The position numbers and the translations under genes were made by a program. Positions 7,681 through 16,383 of a stretch of 64,000 nucleotides of DNA are shown here, in pieces. Under the pieces are notes generated by a model, which was given only the letters and a program-made list of their open reading frames with translations, made no database searches and was not told where the DNA came from. Positions within the stretch are counted from its first letter, which is position 1. Every line of letters starts with the position of its first letter. Origin of the DNA: Streptomyces sp. NBC_00690 (GTDB lineage: Bacteria; Actinomycetota; Actinomycetes; Streptomycetales; Streptomycetaceae); NCBI RefSeq assembly GCF_036226685.1, contig NZ_CP109009.1, forward strand, positions 5,483,501 to 5,547,500, given 5' to 3'.

Positions 7681-8838
7681 ATGAGCCACCAGCACAGCTC
7701 CCAGAACCTCGAAACCCTCGCCATTCACGCCGGCAACACCGCCGACCCGTTGACCGGCGCGGTCGTCCCGCCCATCTATCAGGTCTCCACCTACAAGCAG
7801 GACGGTGTCGGGGGACTGCGTGGCGGCTACGAGTACAGCCGCAGCGCCAACCCGACCCGTACCGCGTTGGAGGAGAACCTCGCGGCGCTGGAAGGCGGTC
7901 GGCGCGGGCTCGCCTTCGCGTCCGGGCTCGCGGCCGAGGACTGCCTGCTGAGAGCGCTCCTCGAACCCGGCGACCACGTGGTGATCCCCAACGACGCCTA
8001 CGGCGGCACCTTCCGGCTCTTCGCCAAGGTGGTGGCGCGCTGGGGCGTCGAATGGTCGGTCGCCGACACCTCCGACCTGGCGGCGGTACGGGCCGCGGTC
8101 ACCCCCAAGACCAAGCTGATCTGGGTGGAGACGCCGTCCAACCCCCTCCTCGGCATCACGGACATCACCGCGCTCGCCGAGATCGCGCGCAGCTCCGGCG
8201 CCCGACTGGTCGTGGACAACACCTTCGCCAGCCCCTATCTCCAGCAGCCCATCGCGTTGGGTGCCGACATCGTCGTCCACTCCCTGACCAAGTACATGGG
8301 GGGCCACTCCGACGTGGTCGGCGGGGCGTTGGTCGCCGCCGATGCCGCGGTCGGCGAGGAGTTGGCGTACCACCAGAACGCCATGGGCGCTGTCGCGGGC
8401 CCGTTCGACTCCTGGTTGGTGCTGCGCGGGATCAAGACCCTGCCGGTCCGGATGGACCGGCACAGCGAGAACGCCGGCAGGGTCGCGGAGATGCTGACCC
8501 GCCACCCGCGCGTCACCCAGGTCCTCTACCCGGGGCTGCCCGAGCACCCGGGGCACGAGATCGCCGCCAAGCAGATGAAGTCCTTCGGCGGGATGGTCTC
8601 CTTCCGGGTCGAGGGTGGTGAAGAGGCCGCGGTGGAGGTCTGCAACCGGGCCCAGCTGTTTACTCTCGGTGAGTCGCTGGGTGGGGTGGAGTCCCTGATC
8701 GAGCACCCGGGGCGGATGACCCATGCCTCGGTGGCGGGCTCGGCGCTGGAGGTTCCGGCCGATCTGGTGCGGCTGTCCGTGGGCCTTGAGGCGATCGACG
8801 ATCTCCTGTCCGACCTGCACCAGGCACTGGGACGCTAA
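7681..8838 (+). CDS. metB: Cystathionine gamma-synthase
   Basis: This is a 385-residue PLP enzyme of the Cys/Met metabolism family, full length for MetB. It condenses O-acyl-homoserine with cysteine to form cystathionine. The PLP lysine is Lys204 in HSLTKYMGGHSD; ETPSNP (150-155) and VVDNTFASP (177-185) are family motifs. Because MetB and cystathionine gamma-lyase are closely related, a lyase role cannot be excluded from sequence. GAGGG lies 4-5 nt before the ATG. It is followed by a strong terminator and stands alone. Confidence 0.88.
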   Translation: MSHQHSSQNLETLAIHAGNTADPLTGAVVPPIYQVSTYKQDGVGGLRGGYEYSRSANPTRTALEENLAALEGGRRGLAFASGLAAEDCLLRALLEPGDHVVIPNDAYGGTFRLFAKVVARWGVEWSVADTSDLAAVRAAVTPKTKLIWVETPSNPLLGITDITALAEIARSSGARLVVDNTFASPYLQQPIALGADIVVHSLTKYMGGHSDVVGGALVAADAAVGEELAYHQNAMGAVAGPFDSWLVLRGIKTLPVRMDRHSENAGRVAEMLTRHPRVTQVLYPGLPEHPGHEIAAKQMKSFGGMVSFRVEGGEEAAVEVCNRAQLFTLGESLGGVESLIEHPGRMTHASVAGSALEVPADLVRLSVGLEAIDDLLSDLHQALGR

Positions 8839-8870
8839 AGCATCCCGACGCCCCCGGATTCGACGTACCG

Positions 8871-8902
8871 GAGCCGGCACCCCGACCGCGGGGTGCCGGC
8901 TC
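8871..8902 (+). terminator. Terminator after metB
   Basis: GAGCCGGCACCCCG pairs with CGGGGTGCCGGCTC (14-bp perfect stem, 4-nt loop) 33 bp after the metB stop. Confidence 0.85.
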
Positions 8903-9044
8903 CATCCGTTCCTAGGCCGGACGGGGTCATCGACCGACATGGGTTCCGGTCCTGGCATCGTCACTTTCCGTGAACAGTGCTCTCCTTGAGTGCCGTTTAG
9001 CGGCCTTGCGCCCCGGCGCTATCGGTGTGATGTCGCGGCGCGGG

Positions 9045-9236
9045 TCAGGCCGGCACCCGTTCGTCTTCCAGCGAGGCGCGGACCTGCTCCCTCAGCTCGG
9101 GGGTGTCCTCGTGGCTGTGCACGGACACGGCGTGCTCGGTCGCTGCCCGTACGACTTCCTCCTCCTCGCCCGTGATGGTGAGGGTGCAGTCCATCTCGCT
9201 CGGGAACTTGCGGCAGTCAGCGACTTTCCTGGTCAT
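9045..9236 (-). CDS. DUF1059 domain small protein (63 aa)
   Basis: The 63-residue protein MTRKVADCRKFPSEMDCTLT... has the DUF1059 pattern: two N-terminal cysteines (Cys8 and Cys17), TITGEEEEV and a C-terminal helical VHSH segment. The function of the family is unknown. GAGGAGG sits 5 nt before the ATG at 9236. Isolated gene. Confidence 0.8.
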   Translation of the reverse strand: MTRKVADCRKFPSEMDCTLTITGEEEEVVRAATEHAVSVHSHEDTPELREQVRASLEDERVPA

Positions 9237-9324
9237 GGTGACCTCCTCGGAGCTGTCGGTACACCGCAACTCCAGGGTAGTTCCGAGCGGGATTCATCCA
9301 CACAAAAAGGGCGTAATGGATGTG

Positions 9325-9597
9325 TCAGCCGTCCGTCGGTGGAGTCATGTCCACCGGTCGCACATTCCAGGGCTCGACGGCCATCGCCCACACCGCCGCC
9401 GCGACCACCACGGCCACGAGCAGCAACCATCCCGTCCTGCGCAGTGCGCGACGGCGGCGCAGCAAAGCGGCCCCGCGCGTCACGGCCCGGGCGACGAGTT
9501 CCTTGGGGACGGCCGGGGGGCGGGGCTCCAACATCCGACGGACCTCGCGTTCCTTGCGGCTCGGAGTACCGCCGGGTATCCGACTGGGCCCGGTCAT
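9325..9597 (-). CDS. One-TM membrane protein coupled to the sigma factor (90 aa)
   Basis: The protein has a basic N-terminal half (KEREVRRMLEPRPPAVPKEL) and a single C-terminal membrane segment (about 60-78, WLLLVAVVVAAAVWAM) followed by a short extracytoplasmic tail. Its start overlaps the sigma-factor stop by four bases (ATGA), so the two are translationally coupled. The arrangement resembles an ECF sigma factor and a small membrane-bound partner or anti-sigma factor, but the protein lacks a recognisable zinc anti-sigma motif. Role inferred from context only. Confidence 0.65.
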   Translation of the reverse strand: MTGPSRIPGGTPSRKEREVRRMLEPRPPAVPKELVARAVTRGAALLRRRRALRRTGWLLLVAVVVAAAVWAMAVEPWNVRPVDMTPPTDG

Positions 9598-10112
9598 GAC
9601 GCCGACTTCGTCGATGCGTCTGGGGTATCCGGGGGGTTCGGGGTGTCCGGGCTGTCCGGGGTGCCCCCACGCGCAGCGCGGTCGGCACACAACGCGGCGA
9701 CCGCACGGCGACAGACGGTGCGGACCCGTTCCTCGGAGAGCCCGAGCAGTGCTGCGGTCTGCTCCTCCGCCACCCCTTCGTACAGTCGCAACACCACGAC
9801 CAGGCGTTCCTGAGGTGTCAGCCGTGCCAGCACCCCGCCCTCCGTGCGGTGCCGACGCCAGGAGCAGCGGGCGAAGCGGTGGACGAGTTCCTGACGGGTG
9901 CAGTCGTACGGGTCCTCACCGCGCAACCGGTCCCACTGCGCAAAGGTCAGCGCCAGTGCGGCCGTCAGCAGGTGTTGTGCACGAGCATTGGCAGTCGGGG
10001 ACTCGGCCGTCAACAGTGTCGCGGCATGGAGCAGCCGTCCCGCCGCGCCCGCGGTGAATGCCTCGAACTCCCGGACGCGGCGATCCGCCAGTGCCGACCG
10101 CCGCTCGCTCAC
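9594..10112 (-). CDS. RNA polymerase sigma-70-like factor (172 aa)
   Basis: The protein has a recognisable region-4 helix-turn-helix near residues 110-150 (LTPQERLVVVLRLYEG, EEQTAALLGLSEERVRTVCR). The N-terminal half occupies the region-2 position but is poorly conserved, so promoter-melting residues cannot be identified. A Pro/Asp/Thr-rich tail follows. The GTG at 10112 was preferred over the TTG at 10148 because that TTG is part of a TTGACC -35 element. The gene is translationally coupled to a one-TM protein. It could instead be a DNA-binding regulator derived from an ECF sigma factor. Confidence 0.7.
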   Translation of the reverse strand: MSERRSALADRRVREFEAFTAGAAGRLLHAATLLTAESPTANARAQHLLTAALALTFAQWDRLRGEDPYDCTRQELVHRFARCSWRRHRTEGGVLARLTPQERLVVVLRLYEGVAEEQTAALLGLSEERVRTVCRRAVAALCADRAARGGTPDSPDTPNPPDTPDASTKSAS

Positions 10113-10117
10113 GTCCT

Positions 10118-10148
10118 CATATAGAGGCAGCTGTGCAGTCCCGGTCAA
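10118..10148 (-). promoter_or_regulatory. Candidate promoter of the sigma-factor gene
   Basis: TTGACC (10143-10148) and TATATG (10118-10123) are separated by 19 bp, slightly longer than usual. The -10 ends 5 nt before the GTG start, suggesting a leaderless or near-leaderless transcript. Confidence 0.45.
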
Positions 10149-10409
10149 GAGGTCGGCGCAGCCCTTCGTGCGCCTGTGCCGGGAACCCGGGCACCGGGGT
10201 TGTGGTGCGGGAGTCCGAGCGGTTGCCGTCAGGAGTCGTACGGGCCTGTGAGGCCGTATCCGTCCTGTTCAACGGGGCGGGCTTCCGGGGAAAAGCAGGG
10301 GGCCTACGGGTCGATCGAGCCGTATGAGCCCTGGTTGACGTGCGCCCCCAAGGGCCGGATGAGACGACCTAGGGGCGTTGGGGCATGGAATCGAACGTGG
10401 TGCGTGTGA
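10149..10409. other. Intergenic region without a recognised gene
   Basis: Between the sigma-factor promoter and the MarR gene end. No ORF with convincing composition, RNA fold or repeat was recognised. Confidence 0.5.
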
Positions 10410-10428
10410 CACCCGAAAGGGCCGGGTG
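10410..10428 (-). terminator. Weak hairpin after the MarR gene
   Basis: CACCCG pairs with CGGGTG around a 7-nt loop, 11 bp past the MarR stop. The stem is only 6 bp, so it is tentative. Confidence 0.4.
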
Positions 10429-10438
10429 CAGTCGTGGC

Positions 10439-10984
10439 CTATGACACGGCCGATGGGTTCTGTGCGTTGATCGAGGGCAGTCCGGCCACCCCCTGGTCCA
10501 TCGGGGACATCCCGGCCTGACGGGCTGAGAGCGCGGTGTTGAAACGGGTGAGCAGGCTACAGAACGACTCGCGTTCCGACTCCGTCCAACCGTCCGTGAC
10601 CTGGGCCATCAGTTCCCGACGCGAGCTGCGGACCTCTTCGAGGCGAGCTTGGCCACGGGGGGAGAGTTGGAGGACGACGGCCCTGCCGTCCTCCGGGTGC
10701 GAGGTGCGTTTCACCAGACCGGTGTCGACCAGGGGGGCGACTTGGCGGGTGACGGTGGATGAGTCGATGCCCATCCCTGCTGCGAGTGCTTTCACACCCA
10801 TCGGACCCTCCCGGTCGAGCCGGTTGAGCAGCAGATAGGCGGCACGGTCCATGGAATTGCGGACCTGGCCGACCCCGCCGAGCCGGGTCTGCTCCGCGCG
10901 ACGTGCGAAGAGGGCGACCTGGTGCTGGAGAGCATCGAGGAGGCCAGGTTCGAGATGAGTCGTCATGTCCTGAGAAGTGGGCAT
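10439..10984 (-). CDS. MarR family transcriptional regulator
   Basis: This is a 181-residue protein with a winged helix at about 45-120 (GPMGVKALAAGMGIDSSTVT, VKRTSHPEDGRAVVLQLSPR), including the DxRxxxL-like wing EDGRAVVLQL. It is divergent from ilvA with 158 bp between starts, so it may control itself and possibly ilvA. The start is uncertain: ATG at 10984 or 10966, neither with an ideal ribosome site. The ligand is unknown. Confidence 0.85.
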   Translation of the reverse strand: MPTSQDMTTHLEPGLLDALQHQVALFARRAEQTRLGGVGQVRNSMDRAAYLLLNRLDREGPMGVKALAAGMGIDSSTVTRQVAPLVDTGLVKRTSHPEDGRAVVLQLSPRGQARLEEVRSSRRELMAQVTDGWTESERESFCSLLTRFNTALSARQAGMSPMDQGVAGLPSINAQNPSAVS

Positions 10985-11142
10985 GGCCAGGGGGCTCTCT
11001 CGTGCGGTGGTCGATTGGTGGGGGACAGAGTACGCGGACGTGGGGCGGTGCGTACGGGGCCTGGGGAAACCCATAACAAGTGGTCGCGACGGCGATTGGT
11101 GCGCGTGGGCCGTCCAGCGTGAGAGCTGCGAGACTTGGCGTC

Positions 11143-12378
11143 ATGACCTTCAGTACGCCTGACACCTTTCGCCCTGTCATCCTCGACGATGTGCGCGGGG
11201 CGCAGAAGATGCTCTCCGGCGTAGCGCGCATGACCGCCATGGAAGGCAGCAGGCATCTGTCCCAGTTGGTCGGGGCTCCGGTGCTCTTCAAGTGCGAGAA
11301 CCTCCAGCGAACGGGCTCGTTCAAACTGCGCGGCGCCTATGTGCGGATCGCGGGGTTGCGCCCGGAGGAGCGAGCCGCGGGAGTGGTCGCCGCGTCCGCT
11401 GGGAACCATGCGCAGGGAGTGGCTCTCGCCTCCTCCCTGCTGGGGGTGCGCTCCACCGTTTTCATGCCCGTGGGCGCGCCGCTGCCGAAGGTGGCGGCGA
11501 CACGGGAGTACGGCGCTGATGTGAGGCTCTATGGGCAGGTCGTCGATGAGACGATGGCCGCAGCGCAGGACTACGCGGAGGCGACCGGCGCAGTCTTCAT
11601 CCACCCGTTTGACCACCCCGACATCATCGCCGGGCAGGGCACGGTGGGTCTGGAGATCCTGGAGCAGTGCCCCGAGGTGCGCACGATCGTGGTGGGGGTC
11701 GGTGGCGGTGGTCTGGCCGCGGGCATCGCGGTCGCGGTGAAGGCGGTGCGTCCCGATGTACAGGTGATCGGCGTACAGGCTGAAGGTGCCGCTGCCTATC
11801 CGCCGTCCCTGGCCGCGGGCCGACCGGTGTCGATAAAGGCCCCGGTGACGATGGCCGACGGGATCAAGGTGGGCCGTCCGGGTGACGTACCGTTCAAGAT
11901 CATCGGAGATCTTCTCGACGAGGTGCGCACGGTCTCCGAGGACGCACTGTCCAGTGCGCTCCTGCTCTGCCTGGAGCGGGCGAAGCTGGTCGTCGAGCCG
12001 GCCGGGGCCTCCCCGGTGGCGGCCCTGCTGAGCGACCCCAAGAGCTTCCGTGGCCCGGTGGTCGCCGTTTTGTCGGGCGGGAACGTGGACCCGCTGCTGA
12101 TGCAACGCATCCTGCGCCACGGCATGGCTGCGGCCGGACGCTACCTCTCGCTACGACTGCGACTCACCGACCGCCCCGGTGCGCTGGCGGCGATGCTCGG
12201 GGCACTGACCGTGCTCGACGCCAACGTCCTCGACGTGAGTCATGTGCGGACCGACCCCCGCCTCGGGCTCACGGAGGTTGAGGTGGAACTCCAACTGGAG
12301 ACGAAGGGGCCGGAACACTGCGACCAGGTCGCCGCGGCGCTGCGCGAGGCGGGATACACGGTCACGGTCATGGGCTGA
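11143..12378 (+). CDS. ilvA: Threonine ammonia-lyase (threonine dehydratase)
   Basis: This is a 411-residue fold-type II PLP enzyme converting threonine to 2-oxobutanoate for isoleucine synthesis. The PLP lysine is Lys61 in GSFKLRGAY; ASAGNHAQG (about 84-92) and the glycine loop VGVGGGGLAAG bind the cofactor phosphate. A single C-terminal ACT domain (about 335-411, LTDRPGALAAML) indicates allosteric control, as in short catabolic/biosynthetic IlvA forms. The ATG at 11143 (MTFSTPDTFRPV) fits Streptomyces homologues better than the GTG 63 bp upstream. No clear Shine-Dalgarno precedes it. Confidence 0.92.
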   Translation: MTFSTPDTFRPVILDDVRGAQKMLSGVARMTAMEGSRHLSQLVGAPVLFKCENLQRTGSFKLRGAYVRIAGLRPEERAAGVVAASAGNHAQGVALASSLLGVRSTVFMPVGAPLPKVAATREYGADVRLYGQVVDETMAAAQDYAEATGAVFIHPFDHPDIIAGQGTVGLEILEQCPEVRTIVVGVGGGGLAAGIAVAVKAVRPDVQVIGVQAEGAAAYPPSLAAGRPVSIKAPVTMADGIKVGRPGDVPFKIIGDLLDEVRTVSEDALSSALLLCLERAKLVVEPAGASPVAALLSDPKSFRGPVVAVLSGGNVDPLLMQRILRHGMAAAGRYLSLRLRLTDRPGALAAMLGALTVLDANVLDVSHVRTDPRLGLTEVEVELQLETKGPEHCDQVAAALREAGYTVTVMG

Positions 12379-12425
12379 GCCCACCCCGCTCGTGCGCCTC
12401 GCCCGGAGTCGGATGCCACGACACA

Positions 12426-12461
12426 ACGGAGGGTCCCCCGCAGCCGCGGGGGACCCTCCGT
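12426..12461. terminator. Strong hairpin between ilvA and the DUF397 gene
   Basis: ACGGAGGGTCCCCCGC pairs with GCGGGGGACCCTCCGT (16-bp perfect stem, AGCC loop) between convergent genes, so likely bidirectional. Confidence 0.9.
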
Positions 12462-12487
12462 CGTTCGTCGGTGGCTTCCTCCGTGTC

Positions 12488-12688
12488 CTATGCGGGGAGG
12501 GCGTTGTCTTTTATGGCGTTGACGAAGGAGGACCAGGCCGGTTCCGTGATGGTGATGGCGGGGCCATCTACGACCTTGCTGTCTCGTACGGGGACGGCAC
12601 CCTGCGCCGAAACCCGGCCGGGGGCCCACTCAAGGCAGTTGCCACCGTCCTGGCTGCTGTAGCTGGACTTCACCCAACTGTGGCTCAT
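12488..12688 (-). CDS. DUF397 domain protein (66 aa)
   Basis: MSHSWVKSSYSSQDGGNCLE is the typical DUF397 opening (WxKSSYS...GNCVE), followed by VPVRDSK and a Trp-containing WSSFV segment. DUF397 proteins are usually encoded next to XRE/DUF5753 regulators in Streptomyces (the bldB/whiJ-type arrangement) and are thought to antagonise them. The start overlaps the regulator stop by four bases (ATGA). Confidence 0.9.
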   Translation of the reverse strand: MSHSWVKSSYSSQDGGNCLEWAPGRVSAQGAVPVRDSKVVDGPAITITEPAWSSFVNAIKDNALPA

Positions 12689-13410
12689 GGCGCCTCCATT
12701 AGCTTCAGGATGAGCTGAGCGGACGCGTCAGGCGAAAGCGCCGATGCGGTCACGAGATTGTATGACCGCGTCAGTTGTTTGACCGCGTTGGGATCCTCGA
12801 TGATCGCGCCCGATCTGACTCCCTCTGCGTACACGATCACTGATCCGTCGAGTGCTGTGAGTATCGAAATAGGGCCATCCATGAGGCCGTGGCAACCCGC
12901 TGACAGTGGGAGCACCTGCACAACGCTCGTGCGCCTTGCTCCATGAGAGAGGAGAGCGCCGAGTTGATCTCGCATCACATCCTCTCCCCCTACCGTGCGT
13001 CTGAGCACGGACTCACAGATCACAACGGAGAAGTCCGGCGGAGAACTGCGCAGGAACACGTCCTGCCGGGCCATTCGCTTGTCGACCATGGCTCTGATCT
13101 CGGAATCGCCGGCTCTGGGATCGCCCTGACGAAAAAGTGCATGGGCGTAGGCGGGGGTTTGCACGAGCCCGGGAACGACGGTCTGGGACCACTCCGCGAT
13201 GGCTGCGGCATCGGGCTCCAGCCGGATGCGTCGCCGTGAGTGGACGGGAAATCCCTCCCGCTGGATCTCCCCGTACAGGCGCTTGAACAGCCCGTCGGTC
13301 ATGAAGACCTGATCGAGCAGCGGCGGTAGGTCGCTGGGTACCGGACCCTCCCCGCTCTCCAGGCGCGAGATCGTCGAACTGGAAGTGCGTACAGCCTTGG
13401 CCAACTGCAT
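12685..13410 (-). CDS. XRE helix-turn-helix regulator with DUF5753 domain, apparent 5' frameshift
   Basis: The frame contains an XRE helix-turn-helix (MQLAKAVRTSSSTISRLESG) and a DUF5753 region (about 85-240: AEWSQTVVPGLVQTPAYAHA and following). Family members normally carry about 25 more residues. Here that missing part (NPRRAFGDALRDARELRHAG) is encoded in frame upstream to about 13480, but no ATG, GTG or TTG occurs before an upstream TGA. An ATG at 13499 lies in the neighbouring frame, so a one-base deletion near 13490 would explain it. The gene is thus possibly broken, sequenced with an error, or started at a non-standard codon (CTG at about 13461). It is coupled to DUF397. Confidence 0.75.
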   Translation of the reverse strand: MQLAKAVRTSSSTISRLESGEGPVPSDLPPLLDQVFMTDGLFKRLYGEIQREGFPVHSRRRIRLEPDAAAIAEWSQTVVPGLVQTPAYAHALFRQGDPRAGDSEIRAMVDKRMARQDVFLRSSPPDFSVVICESVLRRTVGGEDVMRDQLGALLSHGARRTSVVQVLPLSAGCHGLMDGPISILTALDGSVIVYAEGVRSGAIIEDPNAVKQLTRSYNLVTASALSPDASAQLILKLMEAP

Positions 13411-13517
13411 CTGGGTCCACTTCCCGGCATGCCGCAGTTCCCTGGCGTCACGCAGTGCATCTCCGAATGCCCGCCGCGGATTGCCGGCTCCGTTTCCATC
13501 GGCGCGTGGGGCGGGTG

Positions 13518-13685
13518 ATGGACCGCGAAGGGGGCTACATCCAGCTACGACCGCTCAACGGCGGTGTGGAGTGGGATGCGTTGCCCGAGCACGTGGTGCC
13601 CGCCGAGCAATCGGACGCGATGAGCGCCGAAGTGGCCAAGGCCAATGCGCAGAGCCGGAGTGCGCGGTCCGGGGCGGCGTTGTGA
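13518..13685 (+). CDS. Small hypothetical protein (55 aa)
   Basis: MDREGGYIQLRPLNGGVEWD opens a small soluble protein with a conserved-looking aromatic/acidic core and an Ala/Ser-rich tail. It is divergent from the DUF5753 regulator, whose missing 5' end lies just beside it, and coupled to the 40-residue ORF that follows. I recognise no domain. Support is moderate: codon bias is right, but the ribosome site (GGGGCGGG) is weak. Confidence 0.5.
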   Translation: MDREGGYIQLRPLNGGVEWDALPEHVVPAEQSDAMSAEVAKANAQSRSARSGAAL

Positions 13686-13804
13686 AGGTGTGTCCGGTCG
13701 TTGCGGGGGTGCGTCGGCTCGGGCGGGGGCGTGCGGTGTGGTTTCCGTTGATCGCCGTGGTGCCCGCAACGCTGTTGTGGGCGGCGCTCTCCCGGGTTCT
13801 CTGA
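13682..13804 (+). CDS. Small single-TM peptide (40 aa)
   Basis: The GTG start overlaps the previous stop by four bases (GTGA). The product is a basic N-terminus (about 17 residues) followed by one membrane helix (WFPLIAVVPATLLWAALSRV). Too short for confident family assignment. A strong terminator follows 57 bp downstream, consistent with a two-gene transcript. Confidence 0.45.
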   Translation: MKVCPVVAGVRRLGRGRAVWFPLIAVVPATLLWAALSRVL

Positions 13805-13860
13805 CCCCTGCGCCATGAGCTCCCGGCCCCCTCGCCTTTCGTGTGTGGGAGCCGGTGAAG

Positions 13861-13904
13861 GGGGTTCGTCCGGTCGGGCTGAGGGGCCCGGCCGGACGAA
13901 CCCC
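13861..13904 (+). terminator. Terminator after the two small ORFs
   Basis: GGGGTTCGTCCGG pairs with CCGGACGAACCCC (13 bp), with a second inner GC stem in the loop. Confidence 0.8.
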
Positions 13905-14081
13905 GGAACGCAACAGCCCCCCGTCACGACTGCCCGAGCGCATGTGCGGGCCTTCCCGGTGGCGGGCGGGACCGTTAGACGTGGGGGGGCTATACACCAT
14001 GCCAACGACAGTCGGGAAAGAGATAGTTGGCAGGAGATCTTCGAACAGCTGAACACGACAGAATCGGCCGAGGAGCGATGC

Positions 14082-14231
14082 ATGATGCCCTGGATTCTGA
14101 GCCAGTGCGACCACCAGTGGGTTGGCTGGAGCGGGAAGAACAGGTGCCGTAAGTGCGGTGCCACGCAGGGCTCGGCGACTGAGCAGGTGGGGCCGTCGCA
14201 GCGAGGCGGCCTTGTACACCCCGAGAGGTAA
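14082..14231 (+). CDS. 49-residue Cys-rich (zinc-ribbon-like) peptide
   Basis: MMPWILSQCDHQWVGWSGKN is followed by RCRKCGATQ, giving Cys9, His11, Cys22 and Cys25, a plausible zinc-binding half-ribbon. GAGGAG lies 6 nt upstream. The stop is two bases before the kinase ATG, so the two are almost certainly cotranscribed and coupled. Local GC content is lower than in neighbours. No leader/core organisation typical of a RiPP precursor is visible. Function unknown. Confidence 0.65.
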   Translation: MMPWILSQCDHQWVGWSGKNRCRKCGATQGSATEQVGPSQRGGLVHPER

Positions 14232-14233
14232 GC

Positions 14234-15037
14234 ATGTCTGAACGTGTCGGTTGGGATGCCCTTCCCTGGGCATTGCGCGCAGCGATCGAGGAGCGTACGG
14301 GGGAGGTGACCGGGTCCGAAACCGTGCCTGAAGGGCTGAACTGCTCAACCGCCCTGGTCCTGCACGTTCGGCGGCACGGGCGACTCTTCCTCAAGGGCGT
14401 GCACGAATCCCATCTCGACGAGGTCTCCGCCCTGTGCCGGGAGGAACTCATCAATGAGACGGTTCGGGGGGTCGCCCCGGCCATTCGGCACAGCGTCAAG
14501 GCTGCCGGTTGGTACTGCCTGGCGTTCTCGTATCTCGATGGCCGACACGCCGATCTGGGCGCGACGGCGGACCGGGAGGCGATCGGGGACACCCTGAGGG
14601 CGATGCAGCAGTTGCGCGTTCCCGACTTCCCGGTACCGCCGCTGGTCGAGAGGTTCGTCGGCTATCTCAAGCCGGGGGAGAAGGAGTTACTCGTCGGTGG
14701 GCATCTGCTGCACACTGACACCAACCCCCACAACCTGATGATCGGCCATGGCGGAGGGCGTGCCTCCGTCATCGACTGGGCGATGCCCGCGCTGGGGCCG
14801 GCCTGGGTCGATGCGGCCAATACGGCCGTGCGGATCATGGAGTGCGAGCAGTCGCCCGAGACTGCCCTGCGGTGGCTCGCGGGCTTCGCCAGTTGGCGGT
14901 CCGCCGATCCACGGGCCGTTGCGGCATTCGTGGAGGTCACCTGTAGGCACTGGAGCGATCGGGTGGGCGAACGGGGTGCGGCCGGCAGCAATGCCCGCTT
15001 CCGGCGGCTGCTCGGCTTCCCGCATAAAACCCTGTAG
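14234..15037 (+). CDS. APH/choline-kinase-fold phosphotransferase (267 aa)
   Basis: The protein-kinase-like fold is shown by the Brenner-type catalytic loop HTDTNPHNLMIG (about 160-171) and the metal motif VIDWAMPALGP (about 178-188). The N-lobe has the lysine in FLKGVHE. Members of this family phosphorylate small molecules (aminoglycosides, choline, homoserine); the substrate cannot be told here. A TTA codon at 14687-14689 (codon 152) implies bldA-dependent translation. It is coupled to the upstream 49-residue Cys-rich peptide. Confidence 0.8.
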   Translation: MSERVGWDALPWALRAAIEERTGEVTGSETVPEGLNCSTALVLHVRRHGRLFLKGVHESHLDEVSALCREELINETVRGVAPAIRHSVKAAGWYCLAFSYLDGRHADLGATADREAIGDTLRAMQQLRVPDFPVPPLVERFVGYLKPGEKELLVGGHLLHTDTNPHNLMIGHGGGRASVIDWAMPALGPAWVDAANTAVRIMECEQSPETALRWLAGFASWRSADPRAVAAFVEVTCRHWSDRVGERGAAGSNARFRRLLGFPHKTL

Positions 15038-15173
15038 CGATTTTCTGCTCGGCAGATAGTGTCTGCGGCGAGCGCCGACGGGTCCGGGCGTTGCTGATGC
15101 CCGGACCTGGGCGGGAGCCTCCTGGCGCGGTCGGGAGGACCCTCCACTGAGGCGACACCTCGGCGGTGGAAGG
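15038..15173. other. Intergenic region upstream of the efflux operon
   Basis: No gene recognised. Together with the operator/promoter at 15174-15225 it forms the 326-bp gap before the ABC exporter. Confidence 0.5.
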
Positions 15174-15225
15174 CGCGATGTATCGCGATATCCATCTTGA
15201 GACTCGCGATACATCGCGTTAGTGT
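15174..15225 (+). promoter_or_regulatory. Large inverted-repeat operator overlapping promoter of the ABC exporter
   Basis: CGCGATGTATCGCGA (15174-15188) is repeated as its exact reverse complement TCGCGATACATCGCG (15204-15218). Each 15-bp arm is itself nearly palindromic around GTAT/ATAC. A candidate promoter, TTGAGA (15197-15202) and TAGTGT (15220-15225) with a 17-bp spacer, places the right arm inside the spacer, the classic layout for repression. The style is that of PadR/TetR-type efflux regulators. No regulator gene is adjacent. Confidence 0.75.
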
Positions 15226-15363
15226 GCTCCTCGTTGCGCCCCCAGTGGACGTTGAATCGGGCGCGACATATCCGTAGAAATGTTTTGATACAGGGCATTC
15301 TGGTGTGGGGCCCGCAGCTCCACCACCATGCCCCGAGCCATCTGCCACCATGGGAGTCCCCAT

Positions 15364-16379
<1,016 letters not shown>

Positions 16380-16383
<4 letters not shown>

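Noticed and set aside
13999..14052. 17-codon ORF (MPTTVGKEIVGRRSSNS) upstream of the Cys-rich peptide
   Set aside because: Too short and without a convincing ribosome site; cannot be separated from chance.
14082..14231. RiPP precursor peptide (Cys-rich, next to a kinase-like gene)
   Set aside because: No leader/core boundary, no cyclase or LanM/LanKC gene nearby; the C-H-C-C spacing fits a small metal-binding protein better.
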